Origin: Thermoplasma volcanium GSS1
Lineage (GTDB): Archaea > Thermoplasmatota > Thermoplasmata > Thermoplasmatales > Thermoplasmataceae
DNA length: 64,000 bases
Direction: 5' to 3'
NCBI RefSeq assembly: GCF_000011185.1
Contig: NC_002689.2
Span: 1,178,001 to 1,242,000 of the forward strand
Part shown: positions 16,836-26,139 of the stretch, piece after piece
Layout of the letters: each line of letters starts with the position of its first letter
Position numbering within the stretch: position 1 is the first letter of the stretch
Made by a program: the position numbers and the translations under genes
The notes under the pieces: model-generated
Seen by the model: the letters and a program-made list of their open reading frames with translations, nothing else
Told to the model about the DNA's origin: nothing
Database searches by the model: none

Positions 16836-16863
16836 TACTAATAACAGTTAGTATATAACTGTT
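16836..16863. promoter_or_regulatory. Nested palindromes before the sugar ABC operon, putative TrmB-type operator
   Basis: Two perfect inverted repeats overlap: tactaa-N6-ttagta (16836-16853) and aacagtta-N5-taactgtt (16843-16863). They end 12 bases before the start codon of the binding-protein gene and follow several TATA-like stretches (atatataaatag, ttttaaatat). A TrmB-family regulator gene closes the locus. TrmB proteins in Thermococcales bind TACT-type palindromes in sugar-operon promoters, so this is a natural operator candidate. Confidence 0.55.
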
Positions 16864-16875
16864 GGAGACGATTAA

Positions 16876-18198
16876 ATGGAAAGAAAGAGAGTCATAGCAA
16901 TAGCTGTTGTAGTAATTGCAGTAGCGGCGATTGCAGGGGGAGTCGTGTACTATCATAATTTAACTGCTGCTAAGAAGCCAACAATTACGTTCTCGGGTTG
17001 GGTATCCAGTGGCGAAGAGTATACATTTGATGTCCAAATGGTGAATGAATTTAATTCCATACATAGTAACGTTTCAGTAAAATTTGTGCCAATAACAAGC
17101 AATTATTATGGTACTCTGGAGACTGAGCTTTCGTCCAATTCTGGTCCTGCTGTATTCTATATGGAAAACGATATATTACCAGAATTTGTGAAGGCAGGAT
17201 ACCTTTTAGATCTTACGCCTGCACTCTCTGCGAATTCAACTTACAACTTATCAGGCTTTGTTCCGGAGATATTAGATACATTCATGCAGCACGGACAGCT
17301 TTATGCAGCTCCGAAAGACTGGAGTCCACTTCTTGTACTGTTTAATAAGAACATCTTCAATGCAGAACACGTGCCTTATCCAACTAATTACACAAATTGG
17401 AATTGGACAGCCATGAAAAACACGCTAGAGCTTCTGAAGGCAAATGAGAGTAAGCTTCCAAACGGTGGGAAAGGATATTATCCAATGGTGGAAGGGCCTC
17501 AATTTGCAAGGATACTAGCCTTTATGCACGAGGCAGGAGGACAGTGGATAAACAGCAGCGGAACTGGTGCATCTTCTAATTCAGCTGGCCTTTTAACTGC
17601 GATAAAATTTTGGTATGGCCTCTATTCAAGCGGTCTCTCTGGTTTGAATAGTAATCTTAGTGCCGGTTGGAATGGAGGGGACTTCGCGTCCGGGAAGGTT
17701 GGTATGGTAGTAACAGGAACATGGACCGTTCCAGTACTATTTGCTAATGGTTCATACTTTAAGAACGATACTTCGTCTATTGGATATGCGTTTATGCCAT
17801 ACGATGTACAGAATGCAACAATGATGTTTAACGTGGGCCTGGCTATAAACAGCCACCTTAACCCTACACAAAAGTGGATAGCGGAACAGTTCGTTGAATT
17901 CTTTACAGGCCCATCTGGAGAAAAGACATGGGTATCAAAGGGCTTAGCATTACCCTCAAGATCAGCTATACTCGACAGTTCATGGTATAAAACCAATTTC
18001 CCTATACAAAGCTTTGCTGGAGAACAGTTCCCATTTGCGTATGGATGGAATTATAACACAACCAATTTCCAAGCCACAGAGACCGCTGCCCACAATATTA
18101 TCGTAGACCTATTTGCTGGAAAAATATCACCTACCCAGGCATATTACCAGATACTAAATGAGACGAATACTAATCTAAAAGGAACTTCAACTCTCTGA
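16876..18198 (+). CDS. ABC sugar transporter, extracellular substrate-binding protein
   Basis: A 440-residue family 1 (maltose-type) binding protein. The N-terminus ERKRVIAIAVVVIAVAAIAG is an uncleaved-looking anchor without a lipobox cysteine. The mature part opens ITFSGWVSSGEEYTFD and carries VGMVVTGTWTVPVLF near residue 275, typical of the hinge region, then the C-lobe signature FFTGPSGEKTWVSKGLALPS near 340. It captures a sugar outside the acid-facing membrane for the two permeases that follow. Many NxS/T sequons fit glycosylation. It is the first gene of the operon, behind a palindromic element. Confidence 0.92.
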   Translation: MERKRVIAIAVVVIAVAAIAGGVVYYHNLTAAKKPTITFSGWVSSGEEYTFDVQMVNEFNSIHSNVSVKFVPITSNYYGTLETELSSNSGPAVFYMENDILPEFVKAGYLLDLTPALSANSTYNLSGFVPEILDTFMQHGQLYAAPKDWSPLLVLFNKNIFNAEHVPYPTNYTNWNWTAMKNTLELLKANESKLPNGGKGYYPMVEGPQFARILAFMHEAGGQWINSSGTGASSNSAGLLTAIKFWYGLYSSGLSGLNSNLSAGWNGGDFASGKVGMVVTGTWTVPVLFANGSYFKNDTSSIGYAFMPYDVQNATMMFNVGLAINSHLNPTQKWIAEQFVEFFTGPSGEKTWVSKGLALPSRSAILDSSWYKTNFPIQSFAGEQFPFAYGWNYNTTNFQATETAAHNIIVDLFAGKISPTQAYYQILNETNTNLKGTSTL

Positions 18199-18201
18199 TC
18201 G

Positions 18202-19131
18202 GTGGTATGTTTGAATACGGAGGTATATCAAGTAAATAAGATCAGGGAAGGAAAAAAGAAAAATAAAAGCCCGGAAAAGATGACGGGCATACTATTTATA
18301 ATCCCATTGATGATCTTTATATCAGTATTCACTTTTTTCCCTGCGATATATTCATTTGTAATTAGTCTGTTTCATTATAATCCATTTTTCCATTCCATAT
18401 ATTTTACAGGTGTTTCAAATTACATTCACGTAGTGGAGAGCCCTGCTTTCTTAAAGTCTTTGCTCAACGTGTTGTTATATACGGCCGTCGTAGTCACTGT
18501 TCAAACATTTCTAGCCTTTGTATATGCGCTTCTTTTCAATACAGCGTCTAAGATAAGCAGGATCGCAAGAGCCATTGTTTTTATCCCAGCAGTGGTTTCT
18601 CCAGTTTCAATGTCCATAATATTCATATGGGTTTTCTCAGATTCTGGATTGGTAAATTTCTTTCTATCATTTTTTGGGATAGCCCCACATAATTGGCTAT
18701 TCAGCACTGAATTTGCATTTCCAGCAATAATGGCAATGAATATCTTTACTACAGCTCCTTATTTTATGATAATATATTCGGCAGGGCTTCAAGCCATACC
18801 GCAAGATGTACTTGATGCTGCAAAAATTGACGGCATAACTTCAGCCTTTGCCAGGTTCAGGTATATATATTTCCCGATGATGAGATTTTCAACAGTTCTA
18901 GTTGTTATTCTTGGCTTAACAGGAGCAATGCAGCTCTTTGATCAAATATACGTTATTACTGATGGTGGCCCAGCCAGATCCACATACGTTCCTTTAATGT
19001 ACATCTATAACAGAACTTTCGTTTACATTGGGGATATTGGGCTTGCAGCGGCAGCATCGTTTGTTCTATTCGTGATAATAATGGCCCTTACGATAACACA
19101 AAGAAAGGTAATAACTGAAAGGACGTGGTGA
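18202..19131 (+). CDS. ABC sugar transporter, permease (MalF/UgpA type)
   Basis: A 309-residue inner-membrane permease with six membrane segments. The EAA-type coupling loop DAAKIDGITSAFARFRYIYF near residue 210 contacts the ATPase. The start is uncertain: GTG at 18202, or TTG at 18211 with ggtgg placed 5 bases before it; no ATG fits. It lies 3 bases after the binding-protein stop. Its last bases overlap the ribosome binding site of the next permease, consistent with translational coupling. Confidence 0.92.
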   Translation: MVCLNTEVYQVNKIREGKKKNKSPEKMTGILFIIPLMIFISVFTFFPAIYSFVISLFHYNPFFHSIYFTGVSNYIHVVESPAFLKSLLNVLLYTAVVVTVQTFLAFVYALLFNTASKISRIARAIVFIPAVVSPVSMSIIFIWVFSDSGLVNFFLSFFGIAPHNWLFSTEFAFPAIMAMNIFTTAPYFMIIYSAGLQAIPQDVLDAAKIDGITSAFARFRYIYFPMMRFSTVLVVILGLTGAMQLFDQIYVITDGGPARSTYVPLMYIYNRTFVYIGDIGLAAAASFVLFVIIMALTITQRKVITERTW

Positions 19132-19133
19132 TA

Positions 19134-20021
19134 ATGTTAAGCACAGGTAAGAAAGTTTATGCTAGACCAAAAAGATCGATGAGGCCGCTGTTGAAAAAAA
19201 CCATAATTTACGTACTGTCTATAGTTTTGGCAATGATCTACCTCCTCCCGTTTTATTGGACTGTAATTAAAGCGTTCAGAAACAGTATCTTTGCAAATTT
19301 TCCTCCAAACTTAAATCCGCTCAGTGAGACAAGCCTATCCTACTTTCTGGCAAATCTTAGGACAGTTTGGAGTTTTGGAGACTTTCCTCTCTGGTATTTT
19401 AATAGCGTATTCGTATCGGCTTGCGTCGTTGCTGGCAGTGTATTCGTTGGCATGTTATCGGGATACGCGTTTGCGAAACTGAAGTTTCCGGGTAGGAACG
19501 TATTATTTTATGCTGTTCTTGCAACTTTGATGATCCCATTCCCCGTAATATCTATAGCATCTTATGTATTTATGCTAGACCTTAATTGGCTAAGCACGTA
19601 TCAGGGTCTTATTCTTCCTCAGATAGCTTCTGCGCTGGATGTTTTCATTATGAGGCAGTATTTTCTCACGATACCTGAGGAAATGGAACTTGCAGCTAAA
19701 ATTGATGGTTTGAGGCCTTGGCAAATTTTCTTTTCTATAGATCTGCCCAATGCAAAGCCAGCAATAGCTGCTGCTACGATATTTTCGTTTATAGGTTCAT
19801 GGAATAATTTCTTGTGGCCTTTGATGGAAGTTCACAGCCTCAACATGTTCACGCTACCTCTTGTCCTTAACTTCTTTAAGGGTGCAAACGGGACGCAAAT
19901 ATACTGGAATCAGATGATGACCGTCAATATACTAACAATGATTCCAACTATAGCTATATTCGTGGCATTCGAGCGATATTTCATCAATGGCATATCCATG
20001 ACTTTTTCTGATGGGAGGTAA
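19134..20021 (+). CDS. ABC sugar transporter, permease (MalG/UgpE type)
   Basis: A 295-residue partner permease with six membrane segments. Its EAA loop is ELAAKIDGLRPWQIFFSIDL near residue 187, and the C-terminus FERYFINGISMTFSDG is typical of MalG-type proteins. The frame also has GTG codons at 19125 and 19128, but the ATG at 19134 follows a ggtgat ribosome binding site. It forms a heterodimer with the preceding permease and is followed after 6 bases by the ATPase gene. Confidence 0.92.
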   Translation: MLSTGKKVYARPKRSMRPLLKKTIIYVLSIVLAMIYLLPFYWTVIKAFRNSIFANFPPNLNPLSETSLSYFLANLRTVWSFGDFPLWYFNSVFVSACVVAGSVFVGMLSGYAFAKLKFPGRNVLFYAVLATLMIPFPVISIASYVFMLDLNWLSTYQGLILPQIASALDVFIMRQYFLTIPEEMELAAKIDGLRPWQIFFSIDLPNAKPAIAAATIFSFIGSWNNFLWPLMEVHSLNMFTLPLVLNFFKGANGTQIYWNQMMTVNILTMIPTIAIFVAFERYFINGISMTFSDGR

Positions 20022-20027
20022 ATAAAT

Positions 20028-21143
20028 ATGGGTGTACGTATCGAGAACCTCACAGTTAAGTACGGCGATAAGACTGTAATTGAGAGGATGAACCTTGATG
20101 TAAAGGACGGCGAGTTCTTCGTTATACTAGGTTCTTCAGGAAGCGGTAAAACTACCCTGCTCAGAAGCATAGCTGGACTTACCGAGATATCTGGCGGCCA
20201 TATATACATAGACGATATTGACGTCACTGATTTCTATCCCTCTGATAGGAACATAGCAATGGTATTCCAAAACTTTGCACTTTACCCCCATATGACTGTG
20301 TTCGACAACATTGCCCTGAATCTTAAGATAAAACACCTGCCAAGGGATCAAATAAAGAAAAGAGTAGAAGAGGTAGCAAGCTTACTCCACATAGAAAAAC
20401 AACTTAAGAAATATCCAAAACAGCTCTCTGGTGGCGAGCAACAAAGAGTCGGGATAGCAAGAGCGCTTGTCCGTGATCCATCCGTCTTTTTGATGGATGA
20501 GCCGTTAAGCAACTTAGATGCAAAACTTAGGAGAGAAATGCTAGGCGAACTCAGATCATTCCATGAAAGGGTAAGAAAAACAACAATATATGTATGCCAC
20601 GATCAAGACGAAGCTATGGCGCTCGCAGACAGGATTATGGTCCTAAATAGCGGAGAACCTGCCCAAATTGGGACTCCTGATGATCTTTATATACATCCAA
20701 CTAACCTATTCGTGGCAAGTTTTATTGGCAATCCGCCCATGAACTTGATCGAATGCGATATCATAAAAGACGAGTCATCTTCAGAGATTGTTTTAAATGG
20801 TGTTCCAATTACTACAGTTGATCACGTGCCTGGAGATCACGCAATCCTTGGTATCAGGCCGGAGAAGGTAAACATTTCTCTTAAAAATGGTGTTCCGGCA
20901 TCCTTCGATTACTTTATAAATTCAGGCGTAAATGTGGAAGTTCACTTAGATATGAATAATATTCTTGTGAGGGCACTCATTCCTAGAGAAGAACTAAAGT
21001 TGAACTTGAGAGATCTAAGTCATGGGGATGCTGTGTTTATTGAGATTAAACCTGGACCCATTTACTTGTTTTCAAAGGATTCTGGAAATCTCATTACGGA
21101 GGTAACTTATGATAGTGCCAGAAATGTCGAGAAAAAAAATTGA
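20028..21143 (+). CDS. ABC sugar transporter, ATP-binding protein (MalK/UgpC type)
   Basis: A 371-residue ATPase. It has Walker A GSSGSGKTT (residues about 35-43), the Q-loop VFQNFALYPHM near 81, the signature LSGGEQQRVGIARAL near 133, Walker B VFLMDEPLSNLDAK and the H-loop VCHDQDEAM near 190. A C-terminal MalK-type regulatory OB domain follows from about residue 240. It powers the importer from the cytoplasmic side. The sequence gggaggt upstream of the ATG lies in the end of the permease gene. Its own 3' end overlaps the next gene by 35 bases. Confidence 0.95.
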   Translation: MGVRIENLTVKYGDKTVIERMNLDVKDGEFFVILGSSGSGKTTLLRSIAGLTEISGGHIYIDDIDVTDFYPSDRNIAMVFQNFALYPHMTVFDNIALNLKIKHLPRDQIKKRVEEVASLLHIEKQLKKYPKQLSGGEQQRVGIARALVRDPSVFLMDEPLSNLDAKLRREMLGELRSFHERVRKTTIYVCHDQDEAMALADRIMVLNSGEPAQIGTPDDLYIHPTNLFVASFIGNPPMNLIECDIIKDESSSEIVLNGVPITTVDHVPGDHAILGIRPEKVNISLKNGVPASFDYFINSGVNVEVHLDMNNILVRALIPREELKLNLRDLSHGDAVFIEIKPGPIYLFSKDSGNLITEVTYDSARNVEKKN

Positions 21144-23040
21144 ATTATGCAGGGAACTTGATGAGTCTAGCAATCACAAAGATATTCTTCACTGGGTGGT
21201 AGTACCAAAGAATAATCTCGACACCTATAGATACTCAATGGTAAAGGGACAAAAGTCTCATTTCATAACGTACTTGAATGGCAACATAGCAAGATCGGAT
21301 CTTCATCGATCACGAACTGGCTTCTGGTTCGATAACATTTGCTATGTAGCCTCTATGGAGTGGATTGTGGGAAACGTATCACTAAGCGATTCTCTTTCAA
21401 AATATGTTAGAGGTCTTGGTTATATTTATAGGAGCTACGATTCTATTGAACGATTGGACTACATTGCAAAAAATGGTGCTTTACACATAGACGTGCTGAA
21501 CCCAAACAAATCTAAAATTACGCTTAATTTATTGATAACTCACTCAGTTGCCTGGCCGTCTAATAAAAGTGCTAGCCACATTAATATAAGTGAGAAATCT
21601 GGATTGATTTCGTTGGAAAGTGATGTTGCGAAGACGTTCATCAACTTAGCATGCGACGGTTCGTATTCAATAAAATTTTCAGAAAATAACCTGATATTCA
21701 ATATAGAGGATTCCAAGGAGATTTCATTCGTTTTTTCTCCATTCGAAGAGAAAGACAGCTCAAGCTTGGACGATGTGATCTTGGATCATATGCAGGTACT
21801 TAGTTTAGCTGATTTGGAAACCCCTGATTTTAAATTGAATAAGATTTTTTTCTGGGCAAAAAACGACCTATTCGAATTTTATAGTGAAACGTCCACTGGG
21901 AATGGCTGGTTTGCGGGTTTCCCTATTTTCTCATGGTACTTCGGAAGGGATGGCCTTTGGATGGGATTAGCTGCGAATACGGTTGGCATGTCGCATTTGA
22001 CACGAGAGCACATGAGAACACTATTGATTTATTCTAAAGATGGGAGAATACCTCACGAAATTGGATTGTCAAATGATGGTATGCAGAGCTATTCTATATC
22101 AGACAGAATCTTTAACACTATGTACATGTCAATAGATAGCAGTTTACTCTGGCTTCTAAGTAATAAATCACTGGAAAACTGGGAGTCAAAAGGTTTCGAG
22201 CACGACAATGTTACGAGAGTATTCAAATTTGCCTCCTCATGCGACTCCGACGGCGATGGGCTTTTAGAAAACAACTTCTCTGATGGCCTAATAGGATGGC
22301 CTGAAACCTGGGCAAATATTAGGAATGGGAAAGCAGTAGATATAAACGCACTATGGGTAAAGACGGTCGAGTTATACTCGAACGAATTAAATATTGCTAA
22401 TGCGGAGGAACTAAAGAAGAAATACCTTGAATCTTTCTTTTCTAATGTTAGCTTTACGGATTTTATAGATAACTCAGGATATGCGAAGTCTGTGAAAAGT
22501 GCGATGCAATTCGTCCCTGGGATATTCTTCACAAACAACAACATAGTAGAAACAATAAAACAACTTGCTGAGGGCAACTTGACTCCGTGGGGGGTTAGAT
22601 CCGTATCAGTCGATGATCCCATGTTCGATGGAGGTTACCATACTGGAACTGTATGGCCGCTCATGACAGGATGGTTCGTTTTGTCCGCTTACAAAAACGG
22701 CCTAAAAGACATTGCCTTCAAACAGCTTATGACTTTTTCGGAACTTGCCTTCTCCTCACCTGATCTGGGCAGGATCAATGAGACCTACGATTCAATGATC
22801 GCGAACCCTACGGGCCAGTTTGCCCAAGGATGGTCATCTTCAATGCTTGTGCTGAGCGTAATGCAAGGACTACTGGGTATTGACAGCATAGAGTTCGATC
22901 CGTCAAGCTTCAAGGCCAATGGGCACCACAACTTACCTGAGAAATGGAAAAAAGTCAAGATCAGCAAGTTGCCATGGAGGGGTAAACTCTACAACATATG
23001 CATAGACTCCGTTGAAGGAGTTTCGGTAACCGAGGTGTAA
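21109..23040 (+). CDS. Predicted glycoside hydrolase, (alpha/alpha)6 type, glycogen-debranching-like
   Basis: A 643-residue cytoplasmic protein with no signal peptide. The N-terminal 200 residues look like a beta-sandwich. From about 265 the sequence fits the (alpha/alpha)6 toroid of amylo-1,6-glucosidase/GH15/GH63-like enzymes: WYFGRDGLWMG near 281, DGRIPHEIG near 307, GWPETWANI near 400, GGYHTGTVWPLMTGW near 508 and GQFAQGWSSSML near 567. It likely cleaves the imported oligosaccharide inside the cell. The ATG at 21109, with gaggt 5 bases before it, overlaps the ATPase gene by 35 bases, so translation is coupled. The substrate (maltodextrin, trehalose or other) cannot be read from the sequence. 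Confidence 0.75.
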   Translation: MIVPEMSRKKIELCRELDESSNHKDILHWVVVPKNNLDTYRYSMVKGQKSHFITYLNGNIARSDLHRSRTGFWFDNICYVASMEWIVGNVSLSDSLSKYVRGLGYIYRSYDSIERLDYIAKNGALHIDVLNPNKSKITLNLLITHSVAWPSNKSASHINISEKSGLISLESDVAKTFINLACDGSYSIKFSENNLIFNIEDSKEISFVFSPFEEKDSSSLDDVILDHMQVLSLADLETPDFKLNKIFFWAKNDLFEFYSETSTGNGWFAGFPIFSWYFGRDGLWMGLAANTVGMSHLTREHMRTLLIYSKDGRIPHEIGLSNDGMQSYSISDRIFNTMYMSIDSSLLWLLSNKSLENWESKGFEHDNVTRVFKFASSCDSDGDGLLENNFSDGLIGWPETWANIRNGKAVDINALWVKTVELYSNELNIANAEELKKKYLESFFSNVSFTDFIDNSGYAKSVKSAMQFVPGIFFTNNNIVETIKQLAEGNLTPWGVRSVSVDDPMFDGGYHTGTVWPLMTGWFVLSAYKNGLKDIAFKQLMTFSELAFSSPDLGRINETYDSMIANPTGQFAQGWSSSMLVLSVMQGLLGIDSIEFDPSSFKANGHHNLPEKWKKVKISKLPWRGKLYNICIDSVEGVSVTEV

Positions 23041-23045
23041 GCATA

Positions 23046-24803
23046 TTGATAGCAAACGCTTGTAGTGGGAAATTCCCGGATTTATCTTTTGAAGGACATC
23101 GGCCTTTTACCATTTCAAGCCTCTTCTCTTACTTTATAGGCTTTACTGATTTAATACCGGATAAGATCGGATATCACGATCCCGGAGAGATGGGTGGGTT
23201 ATGGTATCACCCAATTAGATTAATAAGAAATATTTTCATTGATGTTGATGGAAAGATTGTGAAGGCTGAAAGCTGTCGCCTCTTACCGTATAGTGCTCTG
23301 TTCCAATTTCCAAGCTTTTCACTTTGCCTAAGCATTGAAGAAGATGGCACATTCCATGCCTTTATCGAAGGAAACCCACCAAAAAAGGCAAGGCTTGTAT
23401 TGGAACTAATGCCTAGGCCAGTGTGGAACTCCATAGATACTTTCTATTATCAGTATAATGACGATTCAATAGATGTAATGAGCAACGCTTTTCCATGGAT
23501 ACATATCAATTTACATTTTAAAAACGGTTATAACCTGCTTAGATCAGATCTAATTGCAACCAGTGGATCAGATCTAGTACTCACCATAAGCAGTAAATTT
23601 TGCAATGAAAACTCTCTCACAAAGAGCCTAATTCCAAAATTGGCATTAGAGGGAAGTACAGAATTGAACTCTGAAGACGAACTAACTCTAGAAAGATTCA
23701 ATAGTGCGAAAGCAAACATTATACAGCTCACGAAGTATGTAGAAGGCGTCGGATATGGCCTCACAGCGGGGCATCCAGACTTCCCATGGTTTTTTGGTAT
23801 TGACACACTATTATCTGTTAAGGGACTACTGTTTGCAGGCTTAGATGAAATTGCCTACGGCTCGCTTAACTTAATGTCCAGATTTAGTTTCTCCGGCAGA
23901 GTACCACATGAAATAATAACAAGCGGCAAGATATATAATCAGGGAGACTTAGAAGAAACTGCACTTTTTCCCTTTGCCGTCTATAGGTATTTGGTGTATA
24001 CATCTAAGATAGGGGAAAGTACACACTTGTTAAGCACTGCCAAGCAGTCTTTTCAATACATTTTCGACCATGGACTGGCAGGAAGAGGAATAATGGAAGA
24101 TGCTGAAGCTGGTACCGGCATTGATTTGGATACTGTGGTATTTCTATACATGAGCTTGAAGGAACTGGAACAGCTATATTCATTTTATAAAGATAATGAA
24201 ATAATTTTAGATACGCTTGATTGGAGTAAGCACAATCTAAGCATGAGACAGTTGAAACGATTAATAGACGCATTTTGGATAGACGAACGGAATACCTACG
24301 CAAATAGGATCGTCAACGGATTTCCTAAGGACAATAAATTCTGGACTTCGATCTTGCCATTTTATGCAGGAATAGGGGACAGAGAACACTTCGAGAACTT
24401 CATTTCAAGTACCGGTGGATTGCATAATATATCCAGAAATGGTGAAATAACCGTAGATGCAATGAATAATTCGATGCCGATAAATACTGGAATGTTCGTT
24501 ATATCCGCACTAAATTATGGGAAGACTGAAATTGCGAGGCAGTTTTTTTACTCTCTTGAAAAATCCTATAGCAAATTTTCGCCAAATTCGTTTCCTGAGA
24601 TCAGCAACAATCCAAATGGATGCTATCTACAAGCTTGGTCAGCAGCTATATATATCGAAGATTTAATCGGCGGATTCCTAGGGATAGCCCCCGAGGGAGA
24701 TGTATTAAAGTTGAAGCCAGCTATAGATCCTATGGTTCTTAAAATACACAGTGTTTCATTAAAATTCAGGGGAAAGAAAATAAAACTTACGATAGATGAG
24801 TAA
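23046..24803 (+). CDS. Second predicted glycoside hydrolase, paralogue of the preceding enzyme
   Basis: A 585-residue protein with the same plan as its neighbour: an N-terminal beta-rich part, then a toroid with DFPWFFGIDTLLSVKG near residue 242, SGRVPHEI near 284, a DLDTVVFLYMSLKEL helix near 362 and GCYLQAWSAAIYIEDLIGG near 526. The FGRDG of the neighbour is FGIDT here, so specificity or chemistry may differ. The start is a TTG at 23046 preceded by a gaggtg site, only 5 bases after the previous stop. Its end overlaps the convergent TrmB-type gene by 17 bases. It may handle a second linkage of the same imported sugar. Confidence 0.72.
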   Translation: MIANACSGKFPDLSFEGHRPFTISSLFSYFIGFTDLIPDKIGYHDPGEMGGLWYHPIRLIRNIFIDVDGKIVKAESCRLLPYSALFQFPSFSLCLSIEEDGTFHAFIEGNPPKKARLVLELMPRPVWNSIDTFYYQYNDDSIDVMSNAFPWIHINLHFKNGYNLLRSDLIATSGSDLVLTISSKFCNENSLTKSLIPKLALEGSTELNSEDELTLERFNSAKANIIQLTKYVEGVGYGLTAGHPDFPWFFGIDTLLSVKGLLFAGLDEIAYGSLNLMSRFSFSGRVPHEIITSGKIYNQGDLEETALFPFAVYRYLVYTSKIGESTHLLSTAKQSFQYIFDHGLAGRGIMEDAEAGTGIDLDTVVFLYMSLKELEQLYSFYKDNEIILDTLDWSKHNLSMRQLKRLIDAFWIDERNTYANRIVNGFPKDNKFWTSILPFYAGIGDREHFENFISSTGGLHNISRNGEITVDAMNNSMPINTGMFVISALNYGKTEIARQFFYSLEKSYSKFSPNSFPEISNNPNGCYLQAWSAAIYIEDLIGGFLGIAPEGDVLKLKPAIDPMVLKIHSVSLKFRGKKIKLTIDE

Positions 24804-25845
24804 GCCTGAATGATTTCATTATAACATCCTCAATCTGGGAATCATAACCGCCCACAGTATATCGCCCACTCGACGTTTCAAATTCAAAATTTATTATTTC
24901 TGTATCCACATTTATTCCTTTTATTTCGCCAGCCTCAACAAATTTGCTTCCGTTTTTTCTCAATACACCCTCAAGTGTACCACTTATTCTGGAATATTTT
25001 GTTGCCATCCTCTGAAGATCGCTTATAAGAATTCTCTGCGATTTATACAGACATGGAACATTCACATTTATCGATGTGATCTCTTTTGCCTTATACCATC
25101 CAACAAAAAAGTTATGGGTTATGAACCACGACATATCTCTATCCATTATTATATACCCATACTTTGGGGTCTCAGGGTCTATAGCTACGCTCCTCGGCAT
25201 AAACACAGAATTAACCTCATCTGAGATCAATACATAGAATTGCCCAGGATCCAGGTATCTAATCTCTACCGGAAGATCCTTGAAGTATGCGATCGTTTCG
25301 TCGGGTATATTTGATTTCCCAAAGAGGAGCAGTTCAACCCTAACACCATTCCTAGCCTTACGTTTGATAGGTTCCTTTATGTATTCGAGAAGTTCTATAG
25401 TTGTCTCAGCTTCTAAGGTTAGACTTGCTTCCTTGACTAGCTCTATGGAGTTGTTCACAACGCTTCTCAGGTTTTTGGCGTTGATCAGTGCTGTTTTTTC
25501 TCTCCTAGAATCTGCGGTCTTGTTTGCCCAATTAAGAAAGTAGTCTCTATTTTTCTTAAGTATTTGCTCTCTTGCCTCTATTACTACATCTGCGCTTATA
25601 GCCTTGTATTTTTTTGGCCGGCCTTGCAAAACGTTGATAAACCCCTTTCGCTCAAGCGAAGACGTTATATCATAAAGTTGTGGCTGTCTGAGAGGCATAT
25701 TCCGGAGGATGTCTTGGGCAGTCATGCTCCCACGTTGTAGCAATACCATATACAACTTTGCCTCATTTTCGCTGAGCCCAAGATCCTGAAGTATACCAAC
25801 TATAGTAGTATTCTCAGTATTGTCTCCCCAATCTCTTTCCTGCAT
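24787..25845 (-). CDS. TrmB-family sugar-responsive transcriptional regulator
   Basis: A 352-residue regulator. The N-terminal winged helix-turn-helix (residues about 15-80) includes LGLSENEAKLYMVLLQRG, QPQLYDITSSLERKGF and GRPKKYKAI. A coiled linker follows, then the PLD-like and C-terminal sugar-binding domains of TrmB (for example ARNGVRVELLLFG near 165 and VGGYDSQIEDVI near the end). TrmB proteins bind maltose, trehalose or related sugars and repress ABC importer operons. The position at the end of a sugar importer/hydrolase operon, in convergent orientation, fits a local regulator. A TATA-like AAAAATATAAGG precedes the ATG. Confidence 0.9.
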   Translation of the reverse strand: MQERDWGDNTENTTIVGILQDLGLSENEAKLYMVLLQRGSMTAQDILRNMPLRQPQLYDITSSLERKGFINVLQGRPKKYKAISADVVIEAREQILKKNRDYFLNWANKTADSRREKTALINAKNLRSVVNNSIELVKEASLTLEAETTIELLEYIKEPIKRKARNGVRVELLLFGKSNIPDETIAYFKDLPVEIRYLDPGQFYVLISDEVNSVFMPRSVAIDPETPKYGYIIMDRDMSWFITHNFFVGWYKAKEITSINVNVPCLYKSQRILISDLQRMATKYSRISGTLEGVLRKNGSKFVEAGEIKGINVDTEIINFEFETSSGRYTVGGYDSQIEDVIMKSFRLTHLS

Positions 25846-26139
25846 TCAAATCTGATATCCTAATCTGCCTTATATTTTTAATCGAATACTACAAAAATCC
25901 TAAGAATAAATGTAAATAAAAATTATGAAATATCTTTAGTGAGTGATTCTTTATTTGTTTTATCGCCAGCTACTACTATTGACGTGATAGGTATAATTCA
26001 AGAATACGCAAAGTTAGTTTTTAGATGTTTCTTGCTTTATTCTATAAAAGTATATTGTAATTTAATTAGGTTTATATTATGGCTAAGATTACCATAGGGT
26101 TATCTAAAAAATATAAGTACTATCACGAAATGTTATGGC

